64,000 bases of DNA from a virus, in the IMG/VR virus record IMGVR_UViG_3300025816_000006, positions 98,691 through 162,690 of that record; one strand, given 5' to 3'. Shown piece by piece: positions 16,650 through 25,677 of this stretch. The translations under genes and the position numbers were made by a program. Position 1 is the first letter of the stretch. Each line of letters opens with the position of its first letter. The notes beneath the pieces are model-generated. The model saw only the letters and a list, made by a program, of their open reading frames with translations, had not been told where the DNA came from and searched no databases.

Positions 16650-17920
16650 ACTATAATATCCTTAATTACTTCACCAAAATCTACAATTTCAATAGGTCTA
16701 TCTCCGGGAGCCATTAGTTCTTTATCGGCATTTATTCCCATTTGATGATAGATAGTTGTCGCCCAGTGTGGAATAGGAACTGGATTATCTTCTGGCTCTG
16801 TACCAGTAGCATCAGTTCTGCCGTAAGTCATGCCGCCTTTAATTCCACCTCCAGCAAGGATAGAACTAAACACCTTGGGATAGTGGTCGCGTCCAGCATC
16901 TTTATTTATTTTAGGAGTTCTTCCAAACTCCGACACTACACAAACCAAGGTAGATTCCAAAAGCCCTCTTTCGGTCAAGTCTTGAATTAGCGCAGCAAAC
17001 GCTTGATCAAATGGTGGAACTTGAGAATCTATACCGCCAAAGATATTTTGGTGCATATCCCAACTACCATAAGTCATCGACACAAACCTAGCACCCGCTT
17101 CAACTAATCTTCTGGACATAAGCATCCTTGCGCCAGCAGTATTGCGTCCGTACCTATCGCGTACTTCTGGTTTTTCTTTTTCTATGTCAAAAGCGTCTTG
17201 AGCTTTTTGATCTCCAACAAGATCGTAAGCTTTTTCATAAAAAGTATTCATAGCTTTTACAGCATCAGAATTAACTTTCTGATTCATGTTTTTGTTTACA
17301 ATCTCTAGCAATCTTTTACGCTTGATGAATTGTTCGTCAGTCACATTAAAAGATAAGTCTCTAACTTTGAATTTATCAGAAGCGGGATCAGAACCCAAAG
17401 AAAACGGAGCGTAGGCATTGCTTAAATATCCGGTTCCTGCAAACTCGTTGGGTTTTTCCGGCACACAAATGTAAGCAGGAAGATTATCCCTAGAACCGAA
17501 CTCATGAGACACAACAGAACCCATAGAAGGATACTGGAGTGCAGGACTAGGCTTGTAACCTGTGAAAATACTGTTTGTTCCTCGTTCGTGTGCAGCCTCT
17601 CCATGCGTCATGCTCCTGATAATTGTCAATTTATCCATGATCTGCGCGGTTTTTGTAAATCTTTCATTGATCTGAATTCCATCAACATTGGTGTTGATCG
17701 CTTTCATAGAACCACGATACTCTAGAGGGGCTACAGTTTTAGGGTCAAGCGTCTCTTGAGCGGCCATTCCGCCCGGAAGATATATGAAAATCATACTTTT
17801 TGCTTGACCTTCAACGCTTTCGTAGTGCTTTTGCTCGCCAATCGCATACTGGGTTCCAGCAGCAGCAAACAGGCTTGTTTGAAGAAAAGCTCTACGTCCG
17901 ATGTGAATATGGTTAAACAT
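16646..17920 (-). CDS. DUF1501 protein with Tat-type signal (copy 2)
   Basis: A 424-residue paralogue starting MFNHIHIGRRAFLQTSLFAA, again a twin-arginine signal. It has MIFIYLPGGMAAQETLDPK, YGSWDMHQNIFGGID, VSEFGRTPKINKDAGRDHYP and SSILAGGGIKGGMTYG, matching copy 1 motif for motif. Overall identity between the copies looks low, so they are either an old duplication or separate acquisitions. It overlaps copy 1 by four bases and both would be exported folded. Confidence 0.9.
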   Translation of the reverse strand: MFNHIHIGRRAFLQTSLFAAAGTQYAIGEQKHYESVEGQAKSMIFIYLPGGMAAQETLDPKTVAPLEYRGSMKAINTNVDGIQINERFTKTAQIMDKLTIIRSMTHGEAAHERGTNSIFTGYKPSPALQYPSMGSVVSHEFGSRDNLPAYICVPEKPNEFAGTGYLSNAYAPFSLGSDPASDKFKVRDLSFNVTDEQFIKRKRLLEIVNKNMNQKVNSDAVKAMNTFYEKAYDLVGDQKAQDAFDIEKEKPEVRDRYGRNTAGARMLMSRRLVEAGARFVSMTYGSWDMHQNIFGGIDSQVPPFDQAFAALIQDLTERGLLESTLVCVVSEFGRTPKINKDAGRDHYPKVFSSILAGGGIKGGMTYGRTDATGTEPEDNPVPIPHWATTIYHQMGINADKELMAPGDRPIEIVDFGEVIKDIIV

Positions 17921-18788
17921 TTATCTTCTCCAGCAATATATTCTGAAAATTATCCCTGATTTCTATTCTCTTGGCGTACCACCACTGGTGCAGCCTCATA
18001 GCAAAGTTGTAAACACCTTCTTTTATCACCTTATTATACACTTCTGGAAGCTCATTCCACGATTTAACAAACGGAATTGGAGAATCAAATCCATAAATTC
18101 TACAGTGCCAGTCGCGATTCCAGTACTCTTTCAAGACCGGTATGCCTCCTGAGTTTAAAATCTCTGCAAATCTATTACATTCTGGGTGGACATTGCCCAT
18201 AGGACAGGGGCAAATTACTGAATTTGCATACACATCCATAGATTGTTCTGGTGTTATCATGTCTTGAGAAAGCCAACCCTTGTTAAAATAATGAAAATGA
18301 TCTTCCATTTTCTTCATTACTTCTAGAACTTCTGCTCTGTCAGACTTCAATTCGCCTATCATGGCAGTTTTAAACTTTTTTGTCTCTTTTGTAGGCTCTC
18401 TCATTTCTCCATGACCTTTTCCCCAAAATAATGGCATAAATGTTACATTAGGTAAATCGAAGCTCGGCATCCAATTAGGTCTAAAGACATGGATGGCATC
18501 TTTATATAAATTTGCTTTTTGTTGAATAAATTGAGGATATTGTTGATATGGGAACTCGTTAGACTTATGATATATGAGATATCCATTAGGTAATTTTTCT
18601 GCAAAATTAGCAACTTCATCAGGGATACCAAATCCCATGTGAGAATATTCCAAAACTGGCCTATCTATTTTAGAGGGGTCGTCGTCATAGCTATATTCAT
18701 TTAATTTTACGCCGTGATATAGGTGGTCAAACATATCTCTTTCAAAACCACTTTCACCCTCATGTCCTACTATATTTATTTCTCTCAT
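17913..18788 (-). CDS. Exostosin-like glycosyltransferase
   Basis: A 291-residue protein. NVHPECNRFAEILNSGGIPV (near residues 200-220) is the donor-site motif of exostosin (GT47)-like and related GT-B enzymes, where a conserved E in the RFxE helix contacts the sugar nucleotide. LPNVTFMPLFWGKGH and KTAMIGELKSDRAEVLEVMK fit the preceding strands. Cytoplasmic. Overlaps the nuclease gene by four bases. Confidence 0.6.
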   Translation of the reverse strand: MREINIVGHEGESGFERDMFDHLYHGVKLNEYSYDDDPSKIDRPVLEYSHMGFGIPDEVANFAEKLPNGYLIYHKSNEFPYQQYPQFIQQKANLYKDAIHVFRPNWMPSFDLPNVTFMPLFWGKGHGEMREPTKETKKFKTAMIGELKSDRAEVLEVMKKMEDHFHYFNKGWLSQDMITPEQSMDVYANSVICPCPMGNVHPECNRFAEILNSGGIPVLKEYWNRDWHCRIYGFDSPIPFVKSWNELPEVYNKVIKEGVYNFAMRLHQWWYAKRIEIRDNFQNILLEKINV

Positions 18789-19822
18789 CCCGGTGCCTCG
18801 TAATATCCTATGGAAAAACCTTTTTTAGTGCAATCTTTTACTGTCTTTTTCATTCCGTCTGCTTTTAGCTTGTTGCCAACATGGATGCAGATAGGAGTGT
18901 CTGTACCTTCCCAGTTGTTTTTGTAAAAATGACACAGCTTCGTACATTTCCAGTGACTCCTGTCCTCCTTTAACGGTTTAGGAGATACATTGTCTCTTAT
19001 TCCCTCAAACTGTTTTCTAAGCATTTTTAAGAATCTTTTCTCATCTTCCGGCCCAAGACATATACTAAAAGGCATTGGGTCAACTTTACCATCTTTGTCT
19101 TTGTAAAAGAAAATGCTCATAATCCTATTAGGAAAATCTTTGTATAGTTTAGATATGGCATAGAAATACAGTAACAGTTGAGGGTCTTGTTCTAGCTTTT
19201 TATAGTCTTTTACCTCTCCTGTTATCCAGTCCATCCTACGACCGCTTTTCCAGTCAATGACTTCAATTGTATCATCTCCTATCAAAGTTGTCAAGTCGAT
19301 AGTTCCCTTGATTGCTAGTTGACCAGAGACTTTTTTTCCTTCTATTTCGTATTCAAACTTAGCCCAATCTTCTTCAATAGGAATGTCAAACTGCGCTTCT
19401 GGGTGGTAAATGTTTCTCTGTCTTGGGTCAAAAAGACTGTCTGAGTGATTAAGAAAAGTGAATACAGTATCTCTAACAACCTTCCTGTCTCCCCTTGTGA
19501 AGTTATGAATTGATCCCTCTGCATAATCTGTGACTGCTAATTCACACATTCTTTCCACGAACTCGTCCGTGTAAAGTTCGTCTTTTGTGATTCTAATCTT
19601 ACCGCATTTATCGTCCTCGATAACTAAATATTTTCTTTTAGGGTTATCCTGCTGAAACTTTTTTAGTCCAGCAAGAATTTCCATCACCTTATGGGCCATA
19701 GTTCCTAAGTCTGCTTTTTTATTACTATCAGACCTATGCCCCAAAACATAGGTTAGAAAGTACTGCATTTGACAGAAGTCGTAATTATTATAACTTGAAG
19801 ATCTTATATATGTTACTATCAT
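18785..19822 (-). CDS. PD-(D/E)XK nuclease, RecB/Cas4-like, possible Fe-S cluster
   Basis: A 345-residue protein. DLGTMAHKVMEIL gives the motif I histidine, IKGTIDLTTLIGDD and IEVIDWKSGRRMDW give D and D-x-K, and QDPQLLLYFYAI is the QxxxY motif. Cysteines at the N-terminus (FCQMQYF) and C-terminus (KCTKLCHFYKNN, then PICIHVG) are placed like the Fe-S ligands of Cas4/AddB nucleases. Predicted DNA end-processing exonuclease for recombination-dependent replication. No CRISPR is nearby. Confidence 0.85.
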   Translation of the reverse strand: MIVTYIRSSSYNNYDFCQMQYFLTYVLGHRSDSNKKADLGTMAHKVMEILAGLKKFQQDNPKRKYLVIEDDKCGKIRITKDELYTDEFVERMCELAVTDYAEGSIHNFTRGDRKVVRDTVFTFLNHSDSLFDPRQRNIYHPEAQFDIPIEEDWAKFEYEIEGKKVSGQLAIKGTIDLTTLIGDDTIEVIDWKSGRRMDWITGEVKDYKKLEQDPQLLLYFYAISKLYKDFPNRIMSIFFYKDKDGKVDPMPFSICLGPEDEKRFLKMLRKQFEGIRDNVSPKPLKEDRSHWKCTKLCHFYKNNWEGTDTPICIHVGNKLKADGMKKTVKDCTKKGFSIGYYEAPG

Positions 19823-20607
19823 TAAATCTGCTCCAATATTTTTTTGACTTCTATTATAGTATCGCCAATTGTCATATTACCGTTATCAAGAACACTCCAG
19901 AAATTAGCGTGATTATAGTTGTCTACGTCTAGCGCAGTCTCGCTATCGTGCTTGTCTTCGTGTACGTCTCTTTCTAGTCTTACGACTTTACCCCCCGCCC
20001 TGTTAATTGCTTCTACTTCGTTAGGAAATCTTACATCTGCAACAATAGAAAGTTCGCTACCTTCTTTTGTGATTTTGTTTAAGCAAGCATTGGTCCATAC
20101 GTTTGGATGAATATTACGCATAATATCAGTTCCAAAAAACTGCATGAATTCTCGCGCTGTCATTTCCCCTTCTCTCCAGCCCCAACTCTTTTTTGAGTCT
20201 ACTGGCATTTTCTTCATTATCTTCATGTTTTGATGCCTTGGCATATCTTCCCATCTTATATCGGAAAGTGTTTGATTTTTTTGTTCGTCTGTACCATAGG
20301 CTTGATCGTATGTAAACCCAAATAGATTTATACACATGTCTTTTAACGAATCGGCAAAATTATATAGTTTTACATTAGGCCACATGTTGTAATGAGCATA
20401 CTCTATGAACTGCTCGTCCTTTCTTTCTATTTCAAACTCACCCCAACCTTCCTGACCTTTAGAGTTACTTGTTTTGATCAACAACTTCCCTTGTTCGTTT
20501 ATGTTATAATCACCGATCATTTCTTTTTGAAGCAACACTTCGCCGTGGATTATATTAGCAACGGTTGTTTTACCTGCTTGCTTCTTTCCGGATATACCTA
20601 GAATCAT
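19822..20607 (-). CDS. Deoxynucleoside monophosphate kinase
   Basis: The start is the ATG at 20607. MILGISGKKQAGKTTVANII carries the Walker A loop. Later WGWREGEMTAREFMQFFGTD and LSIVADVRFPNEVEAINRAG followed by GKVVRLERDVHEDKHDSE match T4 gp1-type dNMP kinases, including the DVRF motif and lid arginines. It phosphorylates dNMPs to dNDPs, using products of the dUTPase, dCMP deaminase and ThyX encoded here. The start overlaps the primase stop (TGATG). Confidence 0.85.
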   Translation of the reverse strand: MILGISGKKQAGKTTVANIIHGEVLLQKEMIGDYNINEQGKLLIKTSNSKGQEGWGEFEIERKDEQFIEYAHYNMWPNVKLYNFADSLKDMCINLFGFTYDQAYGTDEQKNQTLSDIRWEDMPRHQNMKIMKKMPVDSKKSWGWREGEMTAREFMQFFGTDIMRNIHPNVWTNACLNKITKEGSELSIVADVRFPNEVEAINRAGGKVVRLERDVHEDKHDSETALDVDNYNHANFWSVLDNGNMTIGDTIIEVKKILEQI

Positions 20608-21620
20608 CAATAAAGTCCTTGTACTTGGGATAAAATATGTTTCTCTATTTTTTTAACAGATGTATCTCCTACGTCTTTTTTTGGCATAGGAGGATAAATT
20701 AAATTGAACATTCTATTTAACTCTCTCTGTATCTTCATTCTTCCTTCTCTACCTGCTTGGTCCATGTCTGTCAGTACAACTAAGTTTGTAACACCTGATT
20801 TTACAATGAGAGATTTTTGGGTTTCAGAGATATCTTTACCAAAAAGACCTACGCAATTTTTAACACCAGCTTCGTACATCCTCCAAACATCGCCTTGACC
20901 CTCTACAACAAAAAGTGTGCTTTTCTCTTGAGCAACCCCCATTGCATTGTCGTAATTATACAGATAGTCTGTTTTCTTAAAGCCTACGGAGAACAAATAT
21001 TTAGGTTGTATAAAATTCTTTGCCGCTCTCGCTATATATGCTATCTCTTTTTGTTTAAAAGTTACTGGGATGATAGCACGATTCCACATCTTTGAGTTTT
21101 TATCTATACAATCTTGTACTCCAAAATGCTCTAATGTGTCAGGTAAAAATCCTCTCTTTTCAAAATAAAAAGAATTATTTAACGTTTCTACATCTCTCAC
21201 ATACTCTGATTCTGTAGTCTTTTTCTTTTTACTAAATATATTAACTATCTCATCAAACTCACTTTTCTTAACTTTTGGCTTGGTTGATGTAGACCTGTAC
21301 TCGTTTCCAATGTTGTAAAGTTTACATATGTATCCTAGTGTTTCCGAAAACGTACCGTCCTCCCTGACGGCGCGAATAAACCCAAATATATCAGTACCAA
21401 AATCTTCTTGACATCCGCGAGTCCAACACCGCCAGTTCTTTTGAGTTAGGGATATTGACAAGCCTTTATCGTTGTCACCTCCGTGTATTGGGCATTTCAT
21501 AAAAATGTTATCGGATATCTGCTCGTACTCTAAGTCTAAATCTTCCAGCAAGACATCTATGTTATCAAGGATTAGATCTTTTACTTTATCTAAATCAAGC
21601 TTTTTCTTTGTGTTTGTCAT
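20607..21620 (-). CDS. dnaG: DnaG-type primase
   Basis: A 337-residue primase, short for the family. KCPIHGGDNDKGLSI and NWRCWTRGCQEDFGTD form the CHC2 zinc finger, with CGRC-like spacing. STLFVVEGQGDVWRMYEAG and NLVVLTDMDQAGREGRMKIQ are the TOPRIM motifs (E, then DxD). No helicase-binding C-terminal domain is apparent, consistent with its length. It is two genes downstream of the DnaB-like helicase. Confidence 0.9.
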   Translation of the reverse strand: MTNTKKKLDLDKVKDLILDNIDVLLEDLDLEYEQISDNIFMKCPIHGGDNDKGLSISLTQKNWRCWTRGCQEDFGTDIFGFIRAVREDGTFSETLGYICKLYNIGNEYRSTSTKPKVKKSEFDEIVNIFSKKKKTTESEYVRDVETLNNSFYFEKRGFLPDTLEHFGVQDCIDKNSKMWNRAIIPVTFKQKEIAYIARAAKNFIQPKYLFSVGFKKTDYLYNYDNAMGVAQEKSTLFVVEGQGDVWRMYEAGVKNCVGLFGKDISETQKSLIVKSGVTNLVVLTDMDQAGREGRMKIQRELNRMFNLIYPPMPKKDVGDTSVKKIEKHILSQVQGLY

Positions 21621-21841
21621 CTGGGGTCTCTGTTAAGGTGTGTTGTATACTTTACAAACACTTCTTCTTGTAAGTCGTAGAATAACTTTTCATCTTCTGT
21701 TTTAACTAGCCAATATGAAGATTGTGTCATTAGTCCACTTTCGTAAACTTTAGTAACCTTGTATACAGACTGTGCGTCAGGAAGTGGGATCACATCTCCA
21801 TGAGAAGGCCCACCATTAAATTGTGCTTCATATCTAGTCAT
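21617..21841 (-). CDS. Small unknown protein
   Basis: Starts at the ATG at 21841 (AGGA upstream), giving about 74 residues: MTRYEAQFNGGPSHGDVIPL and then alternating strands with SYWLVKTEDEKLFYDLQEE. It looks like a small beta-rich domain. It overlaps helicase and primase genes by a few bases and so is always co-translated with them, which may mean a replisome accessory role. Not recognised. Confidence 0.6.
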   Translation of the reverse strand: MTRYEAQFNGGPSHGDVIPLPDAQSVYKVTKVYESGLMTQSSYWLVKTEDEKLFYDLQEEVFVKYTTHLNRDPR

Positions 21842-23279
21842 TTTTTTCCTCGTCAAATGGTAATTCAGCGCCTTCTAGGGCATCGTCTGTTCCAGATTTA
21901 ATAAACTCATCTCTTGTTCTTAGTTCTGAAAGTTTAGCATAGTCGCCATCCATTCTGAGGTTTATGTAGTTTCCATCATGCATTCCGGGTCCATGTCTAG
22001 AGACGATGGGTACAAGTTTTCTATTGCCTGCCTTTGGACCATCTTCTGCAAGTTCCTCCGCTGACTTTTCTTTAAAGATGGAGAATGATGTACACAGCCA
22101 GATAAGTCTGTCAGAACCGCTTACAGCGTCTGTAGACTCTTTTGTGATACCATCTCTATTCAGTTGAACAAACGCAAGACACGCGAAGTCATACTTAACA
22201 GCAAGGTTGTGTAGGTTTGTAATTTGGAATCCAAGCGCTTGATATTCTTGAATGTTCCCAGATATACCAGCAGACGACATGAGTTTGAGATAGTCATAAA
22301 CAACTACACACTCGTTTGTTCTTCCGTTTTCATCTGTGCCGACTTCTTGAATTACCCATCGCTTGATATGATTTAGGATATTCTCAAATGGCGCTCCTGC
22401 CACACTAACGTATGTATATGGTATATCTTTTATTTCTTCCATTGCTGATTTAACAGCGATAAACTTTTCTTCATCTTGTGCAAATTTTCCTGTAGATATT
22501 TCACTAATGGGAACTCCACTCATACTAGATAAGATTCTGTTTAAGTGATCTTCTTTGCTCATCTCTGTATCTAGCATCAAAACGGGTACACCCTTTCTTG
22601 CTACAGACACGGCAACGTTGTCACCGAATACAGACTTGCCAACTTTAGGTCTAGCAGAAACTAGGTCTACACATTTACGTCTAAGACCACCGCCAATGGC
22701 GGCATCGTACCTATCAAACCCGCTAGGTACACCAATCTGGTCACACTTGTTTTCGATAAGAAAGTCAACATATTCTTCTAATCCTTCACCTATTTTTTCA
22801 GGTTTATCTCTAGTATCGTCGTCTTGAAGAAACTCTGTAATTGGATTTTCTACGATACCAATAATATCGTCAATATCTTCGTCACCTTTTATTTCTTCTA
22901 TATCTCTACCAATCTTGCTGGCAAGACTTCTAATCTTTCTGGCAAACTCAAACTTTTTAATCTGCGCAGCAAAGTGGATTACATTATCTTTCTTTACTGG
23001 GAACTCCATTAAAGAATTTATGTATTCAAGTTCTTGTTTGGTTTGTATGGTTTCAGAAAAACCCAACTGATCCGCAGCAGAAAGCAATGCGGGTAGGTCA
23101 ACCTGAGTTTCTTTTAGTAGTATTTTCTCAATGCATTTGTATATTAGCTGATTATTTTGATGGCAAAAGCTATTGTGATCTATTATATCACTTATTTCAA
23201 CGTATGATTCTAGACCGTAGGTAAAGAGACCAGCTAACACTGCTCTCTCTGCGCCTAAGTCTAACAACTTAGATTCCAT
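21834..23279 (-). CDS. dnaB: DnaB-like replicative helicase
   Basis: The start at 23279 (MESKLLDLGAERAVLAGLF) matches the N-terminal domain of DnaB. VSARPKVGKSVFGDNVAV is Walker A, PVLMLDTEMSKEDHLNRILS is H1a, CVVVYDYLKLMSS is Walker B, and FVQLNRDG plus VSGSDRLIWLCTS are the later RecA-fold motifs. About 481 residues, the normal family length. Works with the primase and the split polymerase. Confidence 0.92.
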   Translation of the reverse strand: MESKLLDLGAERAVLAGLFTYGLESYVEISDIIDHNSFCHQNNQLIYKCIEKILLKETQVDLPALLSAADQLGFSETIQTKQELEYINSLMEFPVKKDNVIHFAAQIKKFEFARKIRSLASKIGRDIEEIKGDEDIDDIIGIVENPITEFLQDDDTRDKPEKIGEGLEEYVDFLIENKCDQIGVPSGFDRYDAAIGGGLRRKCVDLVSARPKVGKSVFGDNVAVSVARKGVPVLMLDTEMSKEDHLNRILSSMSGVPISEISTGKFAQDEEKFIAVKSAMEEIKDIPYTYVSVAGAPFENILNHIKRWVIQEVGTDENGRTNECVVVYDYLKLMSSAGISGNIQEYQALGFQITNLHNLAVKYDFACLAFVQLNRDGITKESTDAVSGSDRLIWLCTSFSIFKEKSAEELAEDGPKAGNRKLVPIVSRHGPGMHDGNYINLRMDGDYAKLSELRTRDEFIKSGTDDALEGAELPFDEEKND

Positions 23280-23704
23280 TACTTGCCCCCACACCGATTA
23301 CATCGGTGATACTCTCCATAAACTAAACTAGCATGTTCCATGTATTTTTTTCCACAAACAGAACACTCAAGCTCAAGCTTCTTGGTTTTACCTCTATTTC
23401 TAGAACTTCTTTTTCTGTCTGAAGAAAACTCTTCTTCGCCTTCTAGTTGAAAGCTACCATCGTCAACCCATTTATTCTTCTTGGCTTTCACCGGATTTCT
23501 CCTTGTAGAATCATTTATCTTTCTAGTAACAGTAAAATCTTCATTTACTTCTATATTAGAAGAGGCTATCTCTTCTTTTTGTTCGGGTTCTTCTTTTGTT
23601 TCTACACCCATCGTATCACCGATAGTTTTAAACACCTGTTGAAATTGAGACATTTGCTCTGGGCTAAGTGATTCAATAAAATTAGCCATATCTTCTGAAT
23701 TCAT
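23279..23704 (-). CDS. Zinc-ribbon protein, acidic N-terminus
   Basis: A 141-residue protein. Residues 1-80 are acidic and probably disordered, followed by a basic stretch (SSDRKRSSRNRGKTKKLE). The C-terminus LECSVCGKKYMEHASLVYGE YHRCNRCGGK has two CxxC pairs, a zinc ribbon. Shares a start/stop base with the helicase gene. Possibly a DNA-binding or helicase-loading accessory; that is inference from position only. Confidence 0.6.
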   Translation of the reverse strand: MNSEDMANFIESLSPEQMSQFQQVFKTIGDTMGVETKEEPEQKEEIASSNIEVNEDFTVTRKINDSTRRNPVKAKKNKWVDDGSFQLEGEEEFSSDRKRSSRNRGKTKKLELECSVCGKKYMEHASLVYGEYHRCNRCGGK

Positions 23705-24165
23705 TTTCTTTTACCTTTTTCAAATAGTATGTCAGCCTTCCTTCTTATATTATACTCTCTAGACTTGATATTTTCAAGCCTTCCTTGAGCAGTTATTTTC
23801 CAGTCATTAATTTTTCTCGCTAGATCGTCATTTCTAAGAATAGTAGCCACCTTGGTTTCGTGCTTGGCGTATGTATCCCAGACACCACTACTTATCAATT
23901 CAGATATAATACTTTGAAGAGAGTTCTCGCACCACCGTATTACGTTTTCGCAGTTGGCGCGTTCTGAACCTACGTGGTCTACGTACTGCATTAGTTGGTA
24001 AGCATGACCAAAACATTCTTCCTGAGTTAACTTTTGCATACCATCTAAAGAAAGCGTTTCTGCTATGGCGAACTCTGGGTTAAACTTTGTTGGCGTTATG
24101 TTTTTAGCGGTTATGTAATTTTCAATACCATCTAAAAACTCTTTCAATCTTTCAGCGGCTGTCAA
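23701..24165 (-). CDS. Helical protein, candidate UvsY-like recombination mediator
   Basis: A 154-residue all-helical protein. The C-terminus (RLENIKSREYNIRRKADI, then LFEKGKRK) resembles the C-terminal helix of T4 UvsY (IKSR, then a basic amphipathic stretch ending in GK). It is encoded between the helicase and RecA, where a mediator would be expected. Similarity elsewhere is not visible, so this is only a candidate. Confidence 0.4.
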   Translation of the reverse strand: MTAAERLKEFLDGIENYITAKNITPTKFNPEFAIAETLSLDGMQKLTQEECFGHAYQLMQYVDHVGSERANCENVIRWCENSLQSIISELISSGVWDTYAKHETKVATILRNDDLARKINDWKITAQGRLENIKSREYNIRRKADILFEKGKRK

Positions 24166-24574
24166 TTTGTTTTCTCCAATCTTCTATACTTTCTGAATAC
24201 TTTAATACAATTAAATCTATTTTGTTTAAGTTACACCAATCTTCTTTTACACTATCTCTTTTCAAAGAGGTTAAGAATCCGGCTTTAGTTTTATGAAAAA
24301 ACTTACAAAATTCGTAGTGCTGTTGCCCATGAACCTCTATCCCTAATGACAAGTTGGGTATGAAAAAATCCAAGAACAATACAGATTTTTTACTAGGACA
24401 CCTAGAACCCGGAAGTTTTACCTCTTCTAATATAGAATAACCAGAAAACATTTCATGTAACAGATCTCTTGCTACCATATGATAGCGAGATTTCTTTGTT
24501 TTGTCATCTTTTTTTATAATATATTTTTTAAGGTCTAGATTGTAGCCTCTACCGTTTAAACCCGTAACTTTCAT
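24152..24574 (-). CDS. Vsr/DUF559-like PD-(D/E)XK endonuclease
   Basis: A 140-residue protein. VLFLDFFIPNLSLGIEVHGQ QHYEF gives the D, E and V-x-G-x-x-H pattern of Vsr-like nucleases, and SLKRDSVKEDWCNLNKIDL follows as the KRDxxKxxW helix. The family includes mismatch nicking enzymes and Vsr-like homing endonucleases. It overlaps RecA by four bases. Could be a recombination resolvase-like enzyme or a mobile homing enzyme. Confidence 0.7.
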   Translation of the reverse strand: MKVTGLNGRGYNLDLKKYIIKKDDKTKKSRYHMVARDLLHEMFSGYSILEEVKLPGSRCPSKKSVLFLDFFIPNLSLGIEVHGQQHYEFCKFFHKTKAGFLTSLKRDSVKEDWCNLNKIDLIVLKYSESIEDWRKQIDSR

Positions 24575-25677
24575 AGAACACTTTTGATTTCATCGTACAG
24601 AAACTCTTGTATCTCTTTGTTCTCTTTTATGAATTTACTCAGGTTCGCCATACCTTGAAACTTAAAGAATTTCTCTAGAGCTTCTTGATTTTTTGCGTCT
24701 ACTTCGTGTTTTTTCAGTAGCGATAAAATTCTTTTGTCTTCAGATCCTATAGCAGATGATACGGTGTACCAAGCGCCAGCTTGTTTAATAAAGGTTAGTT
24801 CGTTTGCTATTTCACAAAGTTCTCTAACCTCATCAATGCCTGTTCCATACTTGATATAGGATACAGCGTTTGAGTTAGGTTTACCTCCAGACGCAGAGGT
24901 TTTTACTAGCCAGTTAGCAACCTGACCTACATCGTGACCATTCTCGTCTGTCTCTTCCCACTTGCCCCTGTGGGTAATTACCATGTTGGTTCCAGCTTGA
25001 TACTGAATCATGTTTCCTCCATCTGCCATTTTAGCGGGCGACCATCTTGAACCCCCTGTGTTAGCTATGTTGTGCAAGATGCAAACCAGCATAGCTCTTG
25101 TTCTTGAAACATCATTAGAAATTCTTTTGAAAAACATGGAGTTTAGGCGAGGTAACTGATTCCTGACACCTGTCCGAATCTCACCATCTAATTCGTCTTG
25201 GGGGACCATGCTAGAAGATGAGTCTACAATTCCAAAGAAATCTGGTGTATTTTTGACGTAGGTTTCTATTACATTTAAAAAGGTTTCTGCTGACACTACA
25301 GGTTGAGCATCTGTAGCTTGGACAATCTTAATTTTTTCTACATCTAAACCTTTAATACCTTTGAAGTTTTCTTTTGTTAGCCTACCCTCTGTATTAAAAT
25401 AGACAACAGTTTTGCCTGCTTGTTGAGCCTTTGCCGCAGCATAAAGCGCCGTGGTTGTTTTTCCGGTCTTGGGGTCGCCAGCCATCAAGGTTACACTACC
25501 CTCTCTTAGTCCACCGCCTAGCGCTAGGTCTAAGGCTGGAGAGATTGATAGGGTTTGGAAATTTTCTAGATCTTTAAGCACCTTTGTGCCTTCTTCTACA
25601 ATGTCTCCATATTTTTTAATAATCCCATTGCTTACAATGTCGTCTTCAAATTTATTCTTGGCTTTCTTCTTTGCCAT
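24571..25677 (-). CDS. recA: RecA/UvsX-type recombinase
   Basis: A 368-residue protein. ALGGGLREGSVTLMAGDPKT GKTTTALY is Walker A, VVYFNTEGRLTKENFKGIKG holds the catalytic glutamate region, FGIVDSSSSMVPQDE is Walker B, and QYQAGTNMVITHRGKW lies where RecA has the L2/DNA contacts. It is closer to the phage UvsX/RecA hybrid type than to bacterial RecA in length. Drives strand exchange with SSB, the nuclease and perhaps the UvsY-like neighbour. Confidence 0.9.
   Translation of the reverse strand: MAKKKAKNKFEDDIVSNGIIKKYGDIVEEGTKVLKDLENFQTLSISPALDLALGGGLREGSVTLMAGDPKTGKTTTALYAAAKAQQAGKTVVYFNTEGRLTKENFKGIKGLDVEKIKIVQATDAQPVVSAETFLNVIETYVKNTPDFFGIVDSSSSMVPQDELDGEIRTGVRNQLPRLNSMFFKRISNDVSRTRAMLVCILHNIANTGGSRWSPAKMADGGNMIQYQAGTNMVITHRGKWEETDENGHDVGQVANWLVKTSASGGKPNSNAVSYIKYGTGIDEVRELCEIANELTFIKQAGAWYTVSSAIGSEDKRILSLLKKHEVDAKNQEALEKFFKFQGMANLSKFIKENKEIQEFLYDEIKSVL

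Noticed and set aside
18785-19822. Cas4 of a CRISPR system
   Set aside because: The nuclease resembles Cas4, but there is no array or other cas gene; phage replication nucleases share the same motifs.
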